From VFKI01 sp033762075 (GTDB lineage: Bacteria; Pseudomonadota; Gammaproteobacteria; DSM-16500): 64,000 nt of DNA. Both the position numbers and the translations under genes were made by a program. The notes under the pieces are model-generated. The model was given only the letters and a program-made list of their open reading frames with translations, did not search any database and was not told the DNA's origin. Positions 8,153 through 17,329 of this stretch are shown here, piece after piece. Position 1 is the first letter of the stretch; the number at the start of each line of letters is the position of its first letter. The stretch spans positions 57,843-121,842 of the forward strand of contig JANRLY010000036.1 in the NCBI GenBank assembly GCA_033762075.1, read 5' to 3'.

Positions 8153-10291
8153 ATGTTTGCAACGCAACGCGATTTAGCTTCAATTTCACGCAAAAACCGT
8201 CTGTTTAATCCAGCACTCAGTCGAGTAAATGAGATTTTATTAAAAATCCCTTTTGATTTTTCCACTTTGACTGTTGATAAAATTGGCCTGTATGTTAAAC
8301 ACCTCGTGTGTTGTTACGAAATGACATACGATGACATTGCCAGTTTAAGTGAAACTTCTAAAAAACTCACCTTCGAAAATGTTGTGCAACCATTAATTGA
8401 TTTAAGTATCATCGAGCAAACTGCCACACGTCTATGCTGTTTTGCAAAAGATATTCATACCGATAAGGCCGTCCGAGATTGTAGCGCTGAAGCCACTGAA
8501 ACACTCGAAAAACTAGAAATCACCCACTCGCAACGTGAAGATGTTTTCAAAACCTTCCTCGATTATCAAAAAAATATTTATCCACAAGAGAAATCGCACT
8601 TGCATCCCGAGGAAATACGCTATTTCGAACAACTCATGTTGCAATATAAAAGAAGTGGTTTAATGATCACAGATCCCGCTATACGTGATGAAATCATGCA
8701 TATTAAAAAACGCATCGCGGAATTGTCTGTTCGTTTTGAGCAAAACCTCAATGAGGTCGATACACAATTTATTTTATCTGCAGAGGATTTAAAAGGCTTA
8801 CCCGAGAGTTGGCTTGAAAATGCCGACCGTCATCTGGCTGTCGGCCTTTACAAAGTAACTCTCAAATATCCTGATGTTTTACCTATTTTGAATTACGCAC
8901 AAAACAGAGAAACCAGAAAGAAAATTTATACTGCCTTTGAGAATCGTTGTGCAGAGGAAAATATTCCTTTGCTCAAAGAAATCCTTATCTTGCGACAACG
9001 ATTAGCGACATTATTAGGCTATTCTAGTTACGTTGACTATGCTTGTGAATTACGCATGGCAAAAAATGGCAACAATGTAGAAGATTTTCTCGATCAAATG
9101 AATCATCGTTTCGACGCCGCCCTGGCAAAAAATCTACATGATTTAACGCAATTCGCGCGGGAAAAAGAAAAAGATAGCACTCTTCAGTTAGAACTTTATG
9201 ATATGCGTTATTATTCTCGTTTTTATACCGAAACGTTTTATTCGATTAATCTTGAAGAAGTCAAATCCTATTTCCCGCTCAACAAGGTTCTTCAAGGCAC
9301 ATTAGATATTTATCAACATATTCTAGGATTGAAATTTGTCGCGTATGACGATAAAACCATTTGGCACCCAGATGTGCGCACCTACAGCGTATTTGATACT
9401 GAAAGTAAAAATTGCATCGGAAAATTTTATTTAGATTTACATCCGCGCGATGGAAAATATGGGCATGCTGCTGTTTCTGAACAATTAGCTAGTTGTGATA
9501 TTTCTCAACTCACCGGGATTCCCAACAATCAACAAATACCGATCTCAGTCATGATGTGTAATTTTCCCAAAAATGAAAATGTACCATTCGAAGATGTCGT
9601 CACATTCTTCCACGAGTTTGGCCATCTTATGCATTTCACGTGTTCAAAAACAAAACTAGCCTCTATGCATGCAGGTAAGACTGAGCTCGATTTCGTCGAA
9701 GCACCCTCACAAATGCTGGAAAATTGGTGCTATGAGCCTGCTGCCTTGAAACTATTAAGCGCACACAAAGACACTGGAGAACCTTTGCCACATGAAACTG
9801 CTTTGAAGATGAAACAAATAGATAATATATTTGCTGGGTACGTTTACAAAAGACAACTCACGTATGCATATTATGATTATTATATTCATTCAATGTCAGC
9901 AGATGAACTTGAAAAATTGAATATTCCTGAATTTTATAGAACTCTGCTAGCAACTTTCACACAATTACCTATCGTGCCAGGCACCTGCACACCAGCAAGC
10001 TTCGCCCATGTCGTCGGAGAATATGATGCAGGTTATTACGGATATTTATATTCTGAAGTCTTTGCGCATGATATGTATGCGAGCGTTTTCAAAGCAGATC
10101 CTTTATCACCAGAAAGCGGAAAAAAATATCGCCAATGCATTTTAGAACCGGGTGCTTCGCAAGATGCCGATGTACTGTTGCATCATTTTCTTGGCAGAGC
10201 ACCGCGCATGGATGCCTTTCTTCAACATTTAGCGTTAGATAATGTAGAAGCTGAAACACATGAACCTGCAAGAAAAAGAATAAAAAGATAA
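8153..10291 (+). CDS. Eukaryote-like M3 thimet-oligopeptidase-type peptidase with NLS-like tail
   Basis: A 712-residue zinc metallopeptidase that would cleave short peptides. The active site is HEFGH at 487-491 with the third ligand E516 in DFVEAPSQMLENW. That string, together with REDV, NLNE, DMRYY, GKFYLDLHPR and FLGRAPRMDAFL, matches animal thimet oligopeptidase/neurolysin much better than E. coli PrlC (VELPSQFMENW) or Dcp (from memory of those sequences). After the family's usual end at DAFL a tail of about 25 residues is added, closing EPARKRIKR, a monopartite NLS-like motif. There is no signal peptide. AAAAGGAGCG precedes the ATG. The gene may have been acquired from a eukaryote. Confidence 0.92.
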   Translation: MFATQRDLASISRKNRLFNPALSRVNEILLKIPFDFSTLTVDKIGLYVKHLVCCYEMTYDDIASLSETSKKLTFENVVQPLIDLSIIEQTATRLCCFAKDIHTDKAVRDCSAEATETLEKLEITHSQREDVFKTFLDYQKNIYPQEKSHLHPEEIRYFEQLMLQYKRSGLMITDPAIRDEIMHIKKRIAELSVRFEQNLNEVDTQFILSAEDLKGLPESWLENADRHLAVGLYKVTLKYPDVLPILNYAQNRETRKKIYTAFENRCAEENIPLLKEILILRQRLATLLGYSSYVDYACELRMAKNGNNVEDFLDQMNHRFDAALAKNLHDLTQFAREKEKDSTLQLELYDMRYYSRFYTETFYSINLEEVKSYFPLNKVLQGTLDIYQHILGLKFVAYDDKTIWHPDVRTYSVFDTESKNCIGKFYLDLHPRDGKYGHAAVSEQLASCDISQLTGIPNNQQIPISVMMCNFPKNENVPFEDVVTFFHEFGHLMHFTCSKTKLASMHAGKTELDFVEAPSQMLENWCYEPAALKLLSAHKDTGEPLPHETALKMKQIDNIFAGYVYKRQLTYAYYDYYIHSMSADELEKLNIPEFYRTLLATFTQLPIVPGTCTPASFAHVVGEYDAGYYGYLYSEVFAHDMYASVFKADPLSPESGKKYRQCILEPGASQDADVLLHHFLGRAPRMDAFLQHLALDNVEAETHEPARKRIKR

Positions 10292-10343
10292 CACTCCCTT
10301 TCCCTCGCCTCCATAAAAAAATGGACAGAAGGGCACGTACTAA

Positions 10344-10448
10344 ACTGTTTCCTGGAGTTTGTCTTGTTCATGCAAGCAAATAAAGCGCAGCGAGCAGGAT
10401 GCGAGCGAGCCATTGCTGAAATGAACAAGACAAATTCAATGAAATAGT
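10344..10448. repeat. Palindromic repeat, family C, copy 1
   Basis: The inverted ends TTTGTCTTGTTCAT (10358-10371) and ATGAACAAGACAAA (10421-10434) surround a core with GCGAGCGAGCCATTGC. Imperfect pairing extends outward to about 10344 and 10448. The same core and end design recurs at 23031-23104 and, with different arms, at 17242-17329. It lies between M3 paralogues 2 and 3. Confidence 0.82.
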
Positions 10449-10474
10449 CTACTAACTTTTAAGGAAGATAAACT

Positions 10475-12616
10475 ATGTTCGCAACCCAACAGCAATTAGC
10501 AACAACTTCAATGAATGATCAAGATATCAATTCAATCTCACGATTAAAGCAAAAACTGTTTCAATTGCCATTAGATTTTTCACAGTTGACAGTCGAAAAA
10601 ATTAAGGAATATTTTGCAGATATAGAAAAATTATATCAAGCTACGTACGATCAAATTGCAAGCCTATCCGGCAATCCTGACATGATTTGTTTCGAAACAG
10701 TTGTTCAACCTCTACTTGACTTGGAAGTTTTAACAGAAAAAGCTGTAACCCTATCAACGCTGCCACGCTATGTACATCCCGATCAAGAGACGCGGAGCTT
10801 TTCTGCTTCTATAACTGAAGCACTACAAAAGTTAAGCATCACTTATACGCAACGTGAAGATGTCTTTAAAGTATTTCATCAATATGAATTTGGCGCCTTT
10901 CAAAGTGAAACTAGTTTTTTACATCCCGAAGAAATTCGTTACTTTGAACATTTAATGCGAAACTATAAACGCAATGGTTTATATATTTCTGACCCAACTA
11001 TCAGAGCAGAGATCGCGCGGATCAAAATGCGTATCACAGAATGCTGTGTGCAGTTCAAACAAAACCTCAATGAAGAGAATACACATTTCATTTTTTCCAA
11101 AGAAGATTTAAAAGGATTACCAGAGGATTGGTTTACTGATGCAAAACAAGTGGCAGCAGGACAATACAAAGTTACTCTCAATTACACGGATGTTTTTCCT
11201 ATTTTAGATTTAGCAACAAACCGCGATATTCGGAGAAAGATCTTCACCGCTTTCGATAACCGCTGCAAATCACAAAATTTGCCTTTAATTAAAGAAGTGT
11301 TAACACTGCGTCAGCAACTAGCAAAACTGCTTGGCTACAAAAATTTTGTGGATTATGCAACGGAAATTAAAATGGCAAAAGATGGCGATACCATTAAAAA
11401 ATTTCTTGACGAAATGAATGAAAAATTTAATCCTGTTTTAATCCAAAATTTAAATGATTTAACAGCATTTGCTAGAGAAAAAGAAAATGATCCGACTTTT
11501 AACTTAGAAATTCCGGATATGCGCTATTATATTCGCCTCTATCAAGAATCTACCTGCCAAATTGACATGGAAGAGATTCGTAAATATTTTCCACTCGACA
11601 AGGTTATTCAAGGCACATTAGACATTTATCAACAAATCTTAGGATTAAAATTTATTTCTGTTGATGATAAAACTGTTTGGCATCCTGATGTCCTCTCCTA
11701 TGAAGTGTATGAAGCTGAAACGCAATCACAGCTTGGTAAATTTCATTTAGATTTACATCCGCGTCCTGGAAAATATAGTCATGCTGCAGCCACTGATTTA
11801 ACATTGCGTTGTGATATTTCTCGCTTTACCGGCATAGAAGGTGACAAACAACTCACCATCGGCATGATGATGTGTAATTTTGCAAAAAATACTAATGTGC
11901 CTTTCAAAGATATGGTAACATTTTTTCATGAATTTGGTCATGTCATGCACTTCATCTGCGGCAAAACAAAGTTGGCGACATTTAATGGCGGAAGCATTGA
12001 GCGTGATTTTGTCGAAGCACCATCACAAATGTTGGAAAATTGGTGCTATGAACCTGTCGCGTTAAAAATATTAAGCGCGCATGAAGAAACTGGCGAACCT
12101 TTGCCTCAAGCAAAAGCAGAAAAAATGAAAAAATTAGATGTGCTGGATGCAGGTTATCATTACAAACGTCAACTCACGTTTGCATATTTTGATTATTACA
12201 TTCACGCAATGTCTTTAAATGAGATTGAAACGTTAGACATCAATGCATTTTATCAAAAAATCCAACACGACACTGTGCAACTTCCCATTATTCCTGAAAC
12301 ATGTTTTCCTGCAACCTTTGGTCATATCATGGGTGGGTATGAAGCTGGTTATTACGGTTACATGTATGCCAAAGTTTATTCTGCGGATATGTATGCAACT
12401 GTTTTCAAATCTGATCCTCTCTCCCCTGAAAATGGTAAACGCTATCGTGAATGGATTTTAGCCCCAGGTGCCTCGCAAGATGCAATGAAGCTATTACACA
12501 ATTTTCTCGGCAGAGCACCGCAAGTCGATGCATTTCTCGAACACTTTGAGTTGATCGATAAAAAAGCGGAATGTGATGAACAGAATGAACCTGCAAGGAA
12601 AAGAATGCGGAAATAA
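10475..12616 (+). CDS. Eukaryote-like M3 thimet-oligopeptidase-type peptidase, second active copy, NLS-like tail
   Basis: A 713-residue paralogue of the preceding gene with an intact zinc site, HEFGH at 485-489 plus DFVEAPSQMLENW. Eukaryote-type landmarks are kept: NLNEENTHF, MRYYIRLYQ, KFHLDLHPR, GGYEAGYYGYMYA, LAPGASQDA and FLGRAPQVDAFL. The added tail ends NEPARKRMRK. Ribosome site AAGGAAGATAAACT. Two active copies that differ throughout could have different peptide preferences. It is the last gene of the tandem array; the hairpin at 12628-12653 lies shortly downstream and would end transcripts converging from both sides. Confidence 0.92.
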   Translation: MFATQQQLATTSMNDQDINSISRLKQKLFQLPLDFSQLTVEKIKEYFADIEKLYQATYDQIASLSGNPDMICFETVVQPLLDLEVLTEKAVTLSTLPRYVHPDQETRSFSASITEALQKLSITYTQREDVFKVFHQYEFGAFQSETSFLHPEEIRYFEHLMRNYKRNGLYISDPTIRAEIARIKMRITECCVQFKQNLNEENTHFIFSKEDLKGLPEDWFTDAKQVAAGQYKVTLNYTDVFPILDLATNRDIRRKIFTAFDNRCKSQNLPLIKEVLTLRQQLAKLLGYKNFVDYATEIKMAKDGDTIKKFLDEMNEKFNPVLIQNLNDLTAFAREKENDPTFNLEIPDMRYYIRLYQESTCQIDMEEIRKYFPLDKVIQGTLDIYQQILGLKFISVDDKTVWHPDVLSYEVYEAETQSQLGKFHLDLHPRPGKYSHAAATDLTLRCDISRFTGIEGDKQLTIGMMMCNFAKNTNVPFKDMVTFFHEFGHVMHFICGKTKLATFNGGSIERDFVEAPSQMLENWCYEPVALKILSAHEETGEPLPQAKAEKMKKLDVLDAGYHYKRQLTFAYFDYYIHAMSLNEIETLDINAFYQKIQHDTVQLPIIPETCFPATFGHIMGGYEAGYYGYMYAKVYSADMYATVFKSDPLSPENGKRYREWILAPGASQDAMKLLHNFLGRAPQVDAFLEHFELIDKKAECDEQNEPARKRMRK

Positions 12617-12627
12617 TAATCTTCCTT

Positions 12628-12653
12628 CCCCTCCGATGAAAACATTGGAGGGG
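12628..12653. terminator. Convergent hairpin terminator
   Basis: A 7 bp G/C-rich stem CCCCTCC / GGAGGGG closes a short loop in the 42 bp gap between two converging genes. This is the right place for a bidirectional terminator, although no long T-run is present. Confidence 0.6.
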
Positions 12654-12658
12654 ACATT

Positions 12659-13675
12659 CTAAGGACGAAATTGTTGAATCTCAGGCTTCCATTGCTCTAG
12701 CACAAAATGAAATCTTTCCATTTCTTCAGCAATCGCTTTATCAAGCCCATCCATTTTTTGCAAGCGCTTAAAGTTGAGCTTAAAGCGATTTATCTCATCT
12801 TCAGAAATTGATTTTGGATGATCAATATAGTCTTTTAACTGTTGTATACAAGCATAAACACACTTATCAAGATCACGCACAGAACTTCCGTCCGCGTATT
12901 GTCCTTTCTTTTTAATATGATGATGTTTTTTATAATGTTGATATTCTTTATGCAAAAACTTCCAAGCATCTTTTATTTCTTCAGTAATAATATAGCGAGA
13001 TTGCATCTCTGGTTGTACTTCTTTTTGCTCTGAAAAAAATTTCGGTATCTTTCCCTGACGAGAAAACGCCACCTTAGAAGATGCGCGGGACTGACGAGAT
13101 TGAATAGAAAACTCTTCAGTTGCAAACGACATCGTATGTTTCAACGCGCCCTTTTCCTCAGCAATTGCTGCTGCATGTTTATTTTTTATCATAAAGAATT
13201 GATCTCTGATATTTTCTCTCACCAATTTTTTGAGATCGATGAATGCGGCATTAAAATCTTCTGGCAATAAAGCTTCATTCCTCTGATATTTTTTTATAAT
13301 AATTTTTTTGTGGTTTTCACCAATATTAACGGTAATCTTCGAAGGATCAGTATCATCATCCATAAACTGCTCAACAAGATGACGTAACTTCTGCGGTATT
13401 TCCTTTTCATTTTCTGTACCTGTTAATTGAACGATAGCATAAAGTTCTTCGAGACATTTTAAATTTTCATTAAATTGCAACATAGTCGTCCATTGCTCTA
13501 ATCTCTCCATGAGCACTTTATTCATCGCCTCTTCAAATGTGCTGATTAAAACATTTGAGTTAGCCATTGGTAAAACATCACGCCACCTCACATGCTCAAA
13601 GCCTTCTTCCCATGGTGGCTCTTTGTCGGTAAAGATTTCATCATCAAAGTTCAATATATGCCTCGAATCACTCAT
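12659..13675 (-). CDS. Unknown charged, largely helical protein
   Basis: A 338-residue cytosolic-looking protein with no recognised domain, no signal peptide and no membrane segment. It is rich in Glu, Lys and Gln with long helix-forming stretches. A basic/His patch HYKKHHHIKKKG lies near residue 260, and aromatic residues cluster at the N-terminus (EPPWEEGFEHVRWRD). I chose the ATG at 13675 because TACGAGGTTTAT places a good ribosome site just before it; the frame also allows 13705. Its position beside the M3 array and its lack of family make it a candidate host-interaction protein, but nothing in the sequence proves that. Confidence 0.6.
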   Translation of the reverse strand: MSDSRHILNFDDEIFTDKEPPWEEGFEHVRWRDVLPMANSNVLISTFEEAMNKVLMERLEQWTTMLQFNENLKCLEELYAIVQLTGTENEKEIPQKLRHLVEQFMDDDTDPSKITVNIGENHKKIIIKKYQRNEALLPEDFNAAFIDLKKLVRENIRDQFFMIKNKHAAAIAEEKGALKHTMSFATEEFSIQSRQSRASSKVAFSRQGKIPKFFSEQKEVQPEMQSRYIITEEIKDAWKFLHKEYQHYKKHHHIKKKGQYADGSSVRDLDKCVYACIQQLKDYIDHPKSISEDEINRFKLNFKRLQKMDGLDKAIAEEMERFHFVLEQWKPEIQQFRP

Positions 13676-13837
13676 ATAAACCTCGTATTCAGCGTCTCTA
13701 TTCATTATAGGCTGAGATAAAAAGAAAAGATTAAAGTATGAAAAATAAAATAGGCATTATTTTCATTGAGTTAGAACGAGTCTATACTTTTTCCTTCGCT
13801 CTGTTTATCATGTCCACCTTCATAAGGAGACAGGCGC

Positions 13838-14377
13838 ATGTATCAATCAACCATTTTGCACTCTCGTTTTTATAACAATTCATTTTTACAAAACACCCTC
13901 GTATGCCTTTTTGGCATTGTATTTTTAGCACTTGCTGCACATTTAGTCATTCCATTGCAACCCGTACCCCTCACCTTTCAAAGCGCAGCTGTGATCTTAA
14001 TTGGCATGACCATGGGCCCTCGGCTTGCAGCGGCAACATTGTCAGGTTATTTAGTTGCCGGCTTCCTTGGCTTACCTGTATTCGCTAGTGGCGGCATCCC
14101 CGGACCCACATTAGGGTATCTGATTGGCTTCTTACCTGCTGCGATTTTTAGTGGCTGGCTCGCACAGCAAGGTTTTGCAAAAAATATTGCACTCAGTTTT
14201 ATCGCAAGCATCTTAGGTGCAACAATTATTTTTGCATTGGGCTTGCCTGTGTTAGCAACATTCATCGGGTGGAAAGCAGCTATTGCCGCTGGACTGATGC
14301 CATTTATCATCACAGAACCTTTAAAATTATTTGCTATTAGCTTAATCATTCCACGACTGTGGAAACCTGCCGCTTAA
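13838..14377 (+). CDS. bioY: BioY-type biotin transporter substrate-binding subunit
   Basis: A 179-residue membrane protein with about six helices. BioY signatures are clear: VIPLQPVPLTFQSAAVILIG, MGPRLAAATLSGYLVAGFLG and LPVFASGGIPGPTLGYLIGF. BioY binds biotin in the inner membrane as the S-component of an ECF transporter, or alone in some bacteria. No ECF ATPase or EcfT gene is in this window. AAGGAGACA precedes the start. The downstream DUF1284 gene begins at the very next base after its stop. An intracellular bacterium scavenging biotin from its host would fit. Confidence 0.92.
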   Translation: MYQSTILHSRFYNNSFLQNTLVCLFGIVFLALAAHLVIPLQPVPLTFQSAAVILIGMTMGPRLAAATLSGYLVAGFLGLPVFASGGIPGPTLGYLIGFLPAAIFSGWLAQQGFAKNIALSFIASILGATIIFALGLPVLATFIGWKAAIAAGLMPFIITEPLKLFAISLIIPRLWKPAA

Positions 14378-14776
14378 ATGGAAATCACTTTTCGTCCGCA
14401 TCATTTTCTCTGCACCTTGTGTTTCCAAGGTGCAGGCTATTCTCCTTCCTTCATCAGAAATTTTAAACGCATTGTTGAAATTTTAAATGCAAATGAAAAC
14501 ACTGAAATTAAAATTGTATCGCACACGGATTCCATTTGCGCACCCTGCCCGCATCGCAGAGAATTACTCTGTACATCACAAGATAAAATTTCAACACTCG
14601 ACCAAGCACACGCTGCAGCAATTCACGTTCAACCCAATACGACTATCACTTGGAAAAATGCTAAAGAAAATATTTCAAAACATTTAACACTCGAAAAATT
14701 TCATACCATTTGTGCATCTTGCGAATGGAAAAAATATGGAATGTGTGAAGGTGTTTTGAAAAAAGCAATAGGCTAA
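14378..14776 (+). CDS. DUF1284 cysteine-rich protein
   Basis: A 132-residue small protein. It opens MEITFRPHHFLCTLCFQGAG and carries CAPCPHRRELLC and CASCEWKKYGMC, the conserved Cys pattern of DUF1284, which probably binds a metal or Fe-S cluster. Biochemical function is unknown for the family as far as I know. The ATG directly abuts the bioY stop (no gap), so the two are probably translationally coupled. That gives a hint, no more, of a link with biotin or iron-sulfur metabolism. Confidence 0.82.
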   Translation: MEITFRPHHFLCTLCFQGAGYSPSFIRNFKRIVEILNANENTEIKIVSHTDSICAPCPHRRELLCTSQDKISTLDQAHAAAIHVQPNTTITWKNAKENISKHLTLEKFHTICASCEWKKYGMCEGVLKKAIG

Positions 14777-14845
14777 TCCTCCAGTCAATTTTAAAAAATA
14801 TGATAAAATGATTTCTGTGCTTTTGTTTTCATGGAGGAAACGATC

Positions 14846-17227
14846 ATGCACTCGCGTATCTTTAAACTTCTATTTATTATACTAATCAGTTTGTTATCTC
14901 TCCCAACTTTTGCTTACACTGCACACGATAATCAGATTTTTGATAGCAGTGGAAACGCCATCAATATTGATGGTGTGAATTGGTCTGGTTTCCAAGATAG
15001 TGGTTTTATTGATGAATTATATGGAAGTATTTCTTTTTATCCTTATCCTGCAGGAAATATTTCCTTTGGATTAATAGACATGCTGACACATCCTTGGGAT
15101 TATGCCGGCACAGGTGTCACTAAAGCGAACTCAGTCGCCTTTAAAACAATTCGTCTACCCATTCAACCCAATAATTTACGCGACACGAGTGTGAATTCAC
15201 ATTTTCGTTATGATTTGACAAACGCTGCCGCAAAAACGCAAGGCAATGGTGTCTTTTGTCAAACGTGGGATGCACAACATTGTACCGCTGGGATTTCCAC
15301 AAAAGAATCTTTATACACTGTATTAAATGAATTTAAGAAAAATAATATTCGTGTGTTAGTTGATTTTCATCAAACACCTGTTGGTCGAAATGGCAACGTT
15401 GTTGAATCTAATTATTCACTCGCGAATTATTCTGCAGATGTCAAAGAACTTGCAACACAAATTAAATCACGTGGTTTAACAAATGTTATTGGTATCGATG
15501 TATTCAATGAACCACATAATTTAAAGTGGTTTACAGCAGCAGGCAATCAACCTTCTTGGGCTTCTGTGATTCAAACAGCTGGACTCGCTGTTTATCAAAA
15601 TAATCCTGATTTATTATTATTTGTCGAAGGACCCTCTACAACACCACGTTCTGATTTACATATTTGCGTCCCCTTGAGCGGACCCACAACACCACCAGCA
15701 GAACCTAATTCATATACATTAATTCAAAACTCACAGGCATGCGGCAGTACAAAATATGAAGTTGTTTTTAAATCCAACTGGGGCGAAACATTTTCAGATT
15801 TATTAAGCACAACAGAAGCTGCAAAAGGAAATGCTGTTTTTGATACAGCACAGTTTAAAACAGCAGTATGCGGAAGCAATACAGCATTTTGCACGTGGTT
15901 ACTCGGCGATCCCTCAAAACCAAACACTTACGGACATCTTGTTTTTTCACCGCATGTGTATGGACAATTCGTTGCAACCTGGCAATCTTCAGCCAAAGCC
16001 AGCGCTTATCGTTTTGATTGGAATTGGGGATATTTGTTAAAAGCCGGCTTCCCTGTTGTGATTGGTGAAACAGGATATTTACCGGATCAAGCGACAGATG
16101 TTGCTTTCTTTGAACAGAGCGTCATGCCTTATATGCAGAGCCACGGCATGAGTCACAATTTATTGTATTGGACGTGGAATACCAATAGCGGTGATACAGG
16201 TGGTGTGCGCGCGGACGCTAATACAACAAAATTGGTTGCCATTAAAGAAAGCGATTTAGCAAAACTCTATAATGGTGATACCTCAACTGGCACATTACAA
16301 ATCAGTGCAGCGAGCGGATCAGATACAAAGTGTAATTCAGCTATTGATACCCTCACGGTAGATGGTAGTTCTGGTGCTTCATTCACCGTGAGCAGCGGTA
16401 ATTCACAAACTCTCACAACCGGTGCACATACTGTCAGCCTGACATCATTCACGTCAATCCCAGCAGGTGGCGGTCAGTCAGGCTATTGCACGAGCACATT
16501 AAGCGCATCACAAGTGACCATTTCTAAAGGTCAAACAACTTCTGTCACTGCAACCTATCAATATCATGCACCTGCACCAACAGGTATTCTGCAAGTTTCT
16601 GCAGCAAGTGGTTCAGATCCAAACTGCAGTAATGCAACTGATACCTTGTATTTAGATGGCAGCTCGACTGGCACGAAATTTGTTGCGAAAACAGGCATTG
16701 CACAAACGGTATTAACAGGCTCACATACACTGAGTATAGCTTCTCTCGCAACGATTCCAGCGGGTGGTGGATTATCTGGGACATGTACAAGCACTTTAAG
16801 TGCAGGACAAGTTTCAGTAACAGCAAATCAAACCACACCTGTCACTGTGACGTATCAATATCAAAGTACACCTGGTATGTCTTGCACAGTGACGTCTGCA
16901 AAAGTCACCGCGCAATCCGACTGGGGAATGCCAACACTAGTGAATAGCTTCCAAATGATTGTCATGTTAAAAGGTTTCCCAGTCGATGGATCAGGCAAAA
17001 CAGACCTCAAGGGAAGTTTTATAATGATGAACCCGTTTGTACAAACATTCTGGGGAGAAAATTTTGGAATCGCCACTTCATCCTACAGCGGAGCAACAGG
17101 ACAATTCACTGGCGCTCTTTATGGCACACAAGTGAAACTCGGCGGATTTATTAATAATGTAACACCGCTGAGTATTGGAAGTACTGCGTTAAAGTCGATA
17201 ACGTTGAATGGGATTCTTTGCAACTAA
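14846..17227 (+). CDS. Secreted GH5 glycoside hydrolase (cellulase-like) with repeat modules
   Basis: A 793-residue exported enzyme. The signal peptide is about residues 1-24 (hydrophobic core, then LPTFA before YTAHDNQ). The catalytic domain (about 25-465) shows the GH5 pair: acid/base E222 in DVFNEPH and nucleophile E408 in VIGETGY. The linker holds two 95-residue tandem modules, GTLQISAASGSD... near 482-575 and GILQVSAASGSD... near 580-680. A C-terminal Trp-containing domain (about 680-793) looks like a carbohydrate-binding module. It probably cleaves beta-1,4-glucan such as cellulose, for example in amoebal cyst walls or plant debris. The ATG at 14846 follows TGGAGGAAACG. Confidence 0.88.
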   Translation: MHSRIFKLLFIILISLLSLPTFAYTAHDNQIFDSSGNAINIDGVNWSGFQDSGFIDELYGSISFYPYPAGNISFGLIDMLTHPWDYAGTGVTKANSVAFKTIRLPIQPNNLRDTSVNSHFRYDLTNAAAKTQGNGVFCQTWDAQHCTAGISTKESLYTVLNEFKKNNIRVLVDFHQTPVGRNGNVVESNYSLANYSADVKELATQIKSRGLTNVIGIDVFNEPHNLKWFTAAGNQPSWASVIQTAGLAVYQNNPDLLLFVEGPSTTPRSDLHICVPLSGPTTPPAEPNSYTLIQNSQACGSTKYEVVFKSNWGETFSDLLSTTEAAKGNAVFDTAQFKTAVCGSNTAFCTWLLGDPSKPNTYGHLVFSPHVYGQFVATWQSSAKASAYRFDWNWGYLLKAGFPVVIGETGYLPDQATDVAFFEQSVMPYMQSHGMSHNLLYWTWNTNSGDTGGVRADANTTKLVAIKESDLAKLYNGDTSTGTLQISAASGSDTKCNSAIDTLTVDGSSGASFTVSSGNSQTLTTGAHTVSLTSFTSIPAGGGQSGYCTSTLSASQVTISKGQTTSVTATYQYHAPAPTGILQVSAASGSDPNCSNATDTLYLDGSSTGTKFVAKTGIAQTVLTGSHTLSIASLATIPAGGGLSGTCTSTLSAGQVSVTANQTTPVTVTYQYQSTPGMSCTVTSAKVTAQSDWGMPTLVNSFQMIVMLKGFPVDGSGKTDLKGSFIMMNPFVQTFWGENFGIATSSYSGATGQFTGALYGTQVKLGGFINNVTPLSIGSTALKSITLNGILCN

Positions 17228-17241
17228 AAACAAATAAGTTT

Positions 17242-17329
17242 GTAGATTGTGTTTTGTTGTTCAAGGCAAGTCAGCTCCGCAAGCGGGACGCGAGCGAGCC
17301 ATTGCCTAGAACAACAAAACAGAATCAGT
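17242..17329. repeat. Palindromic repeat, family C, variant copy
   Basis: The arms GTTTTGTTGTTCAAGGCAA (17251-17269) and TTGCCTAGAACAACAAAAC (17302-17320) pair almost perfectly. The core CGCGAGCGAGCCATTGCC matches family C. It sits between two converging genes and may terminate both. A single arm of the same kind recurs at 30160-30182. Confidence 0.8.
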
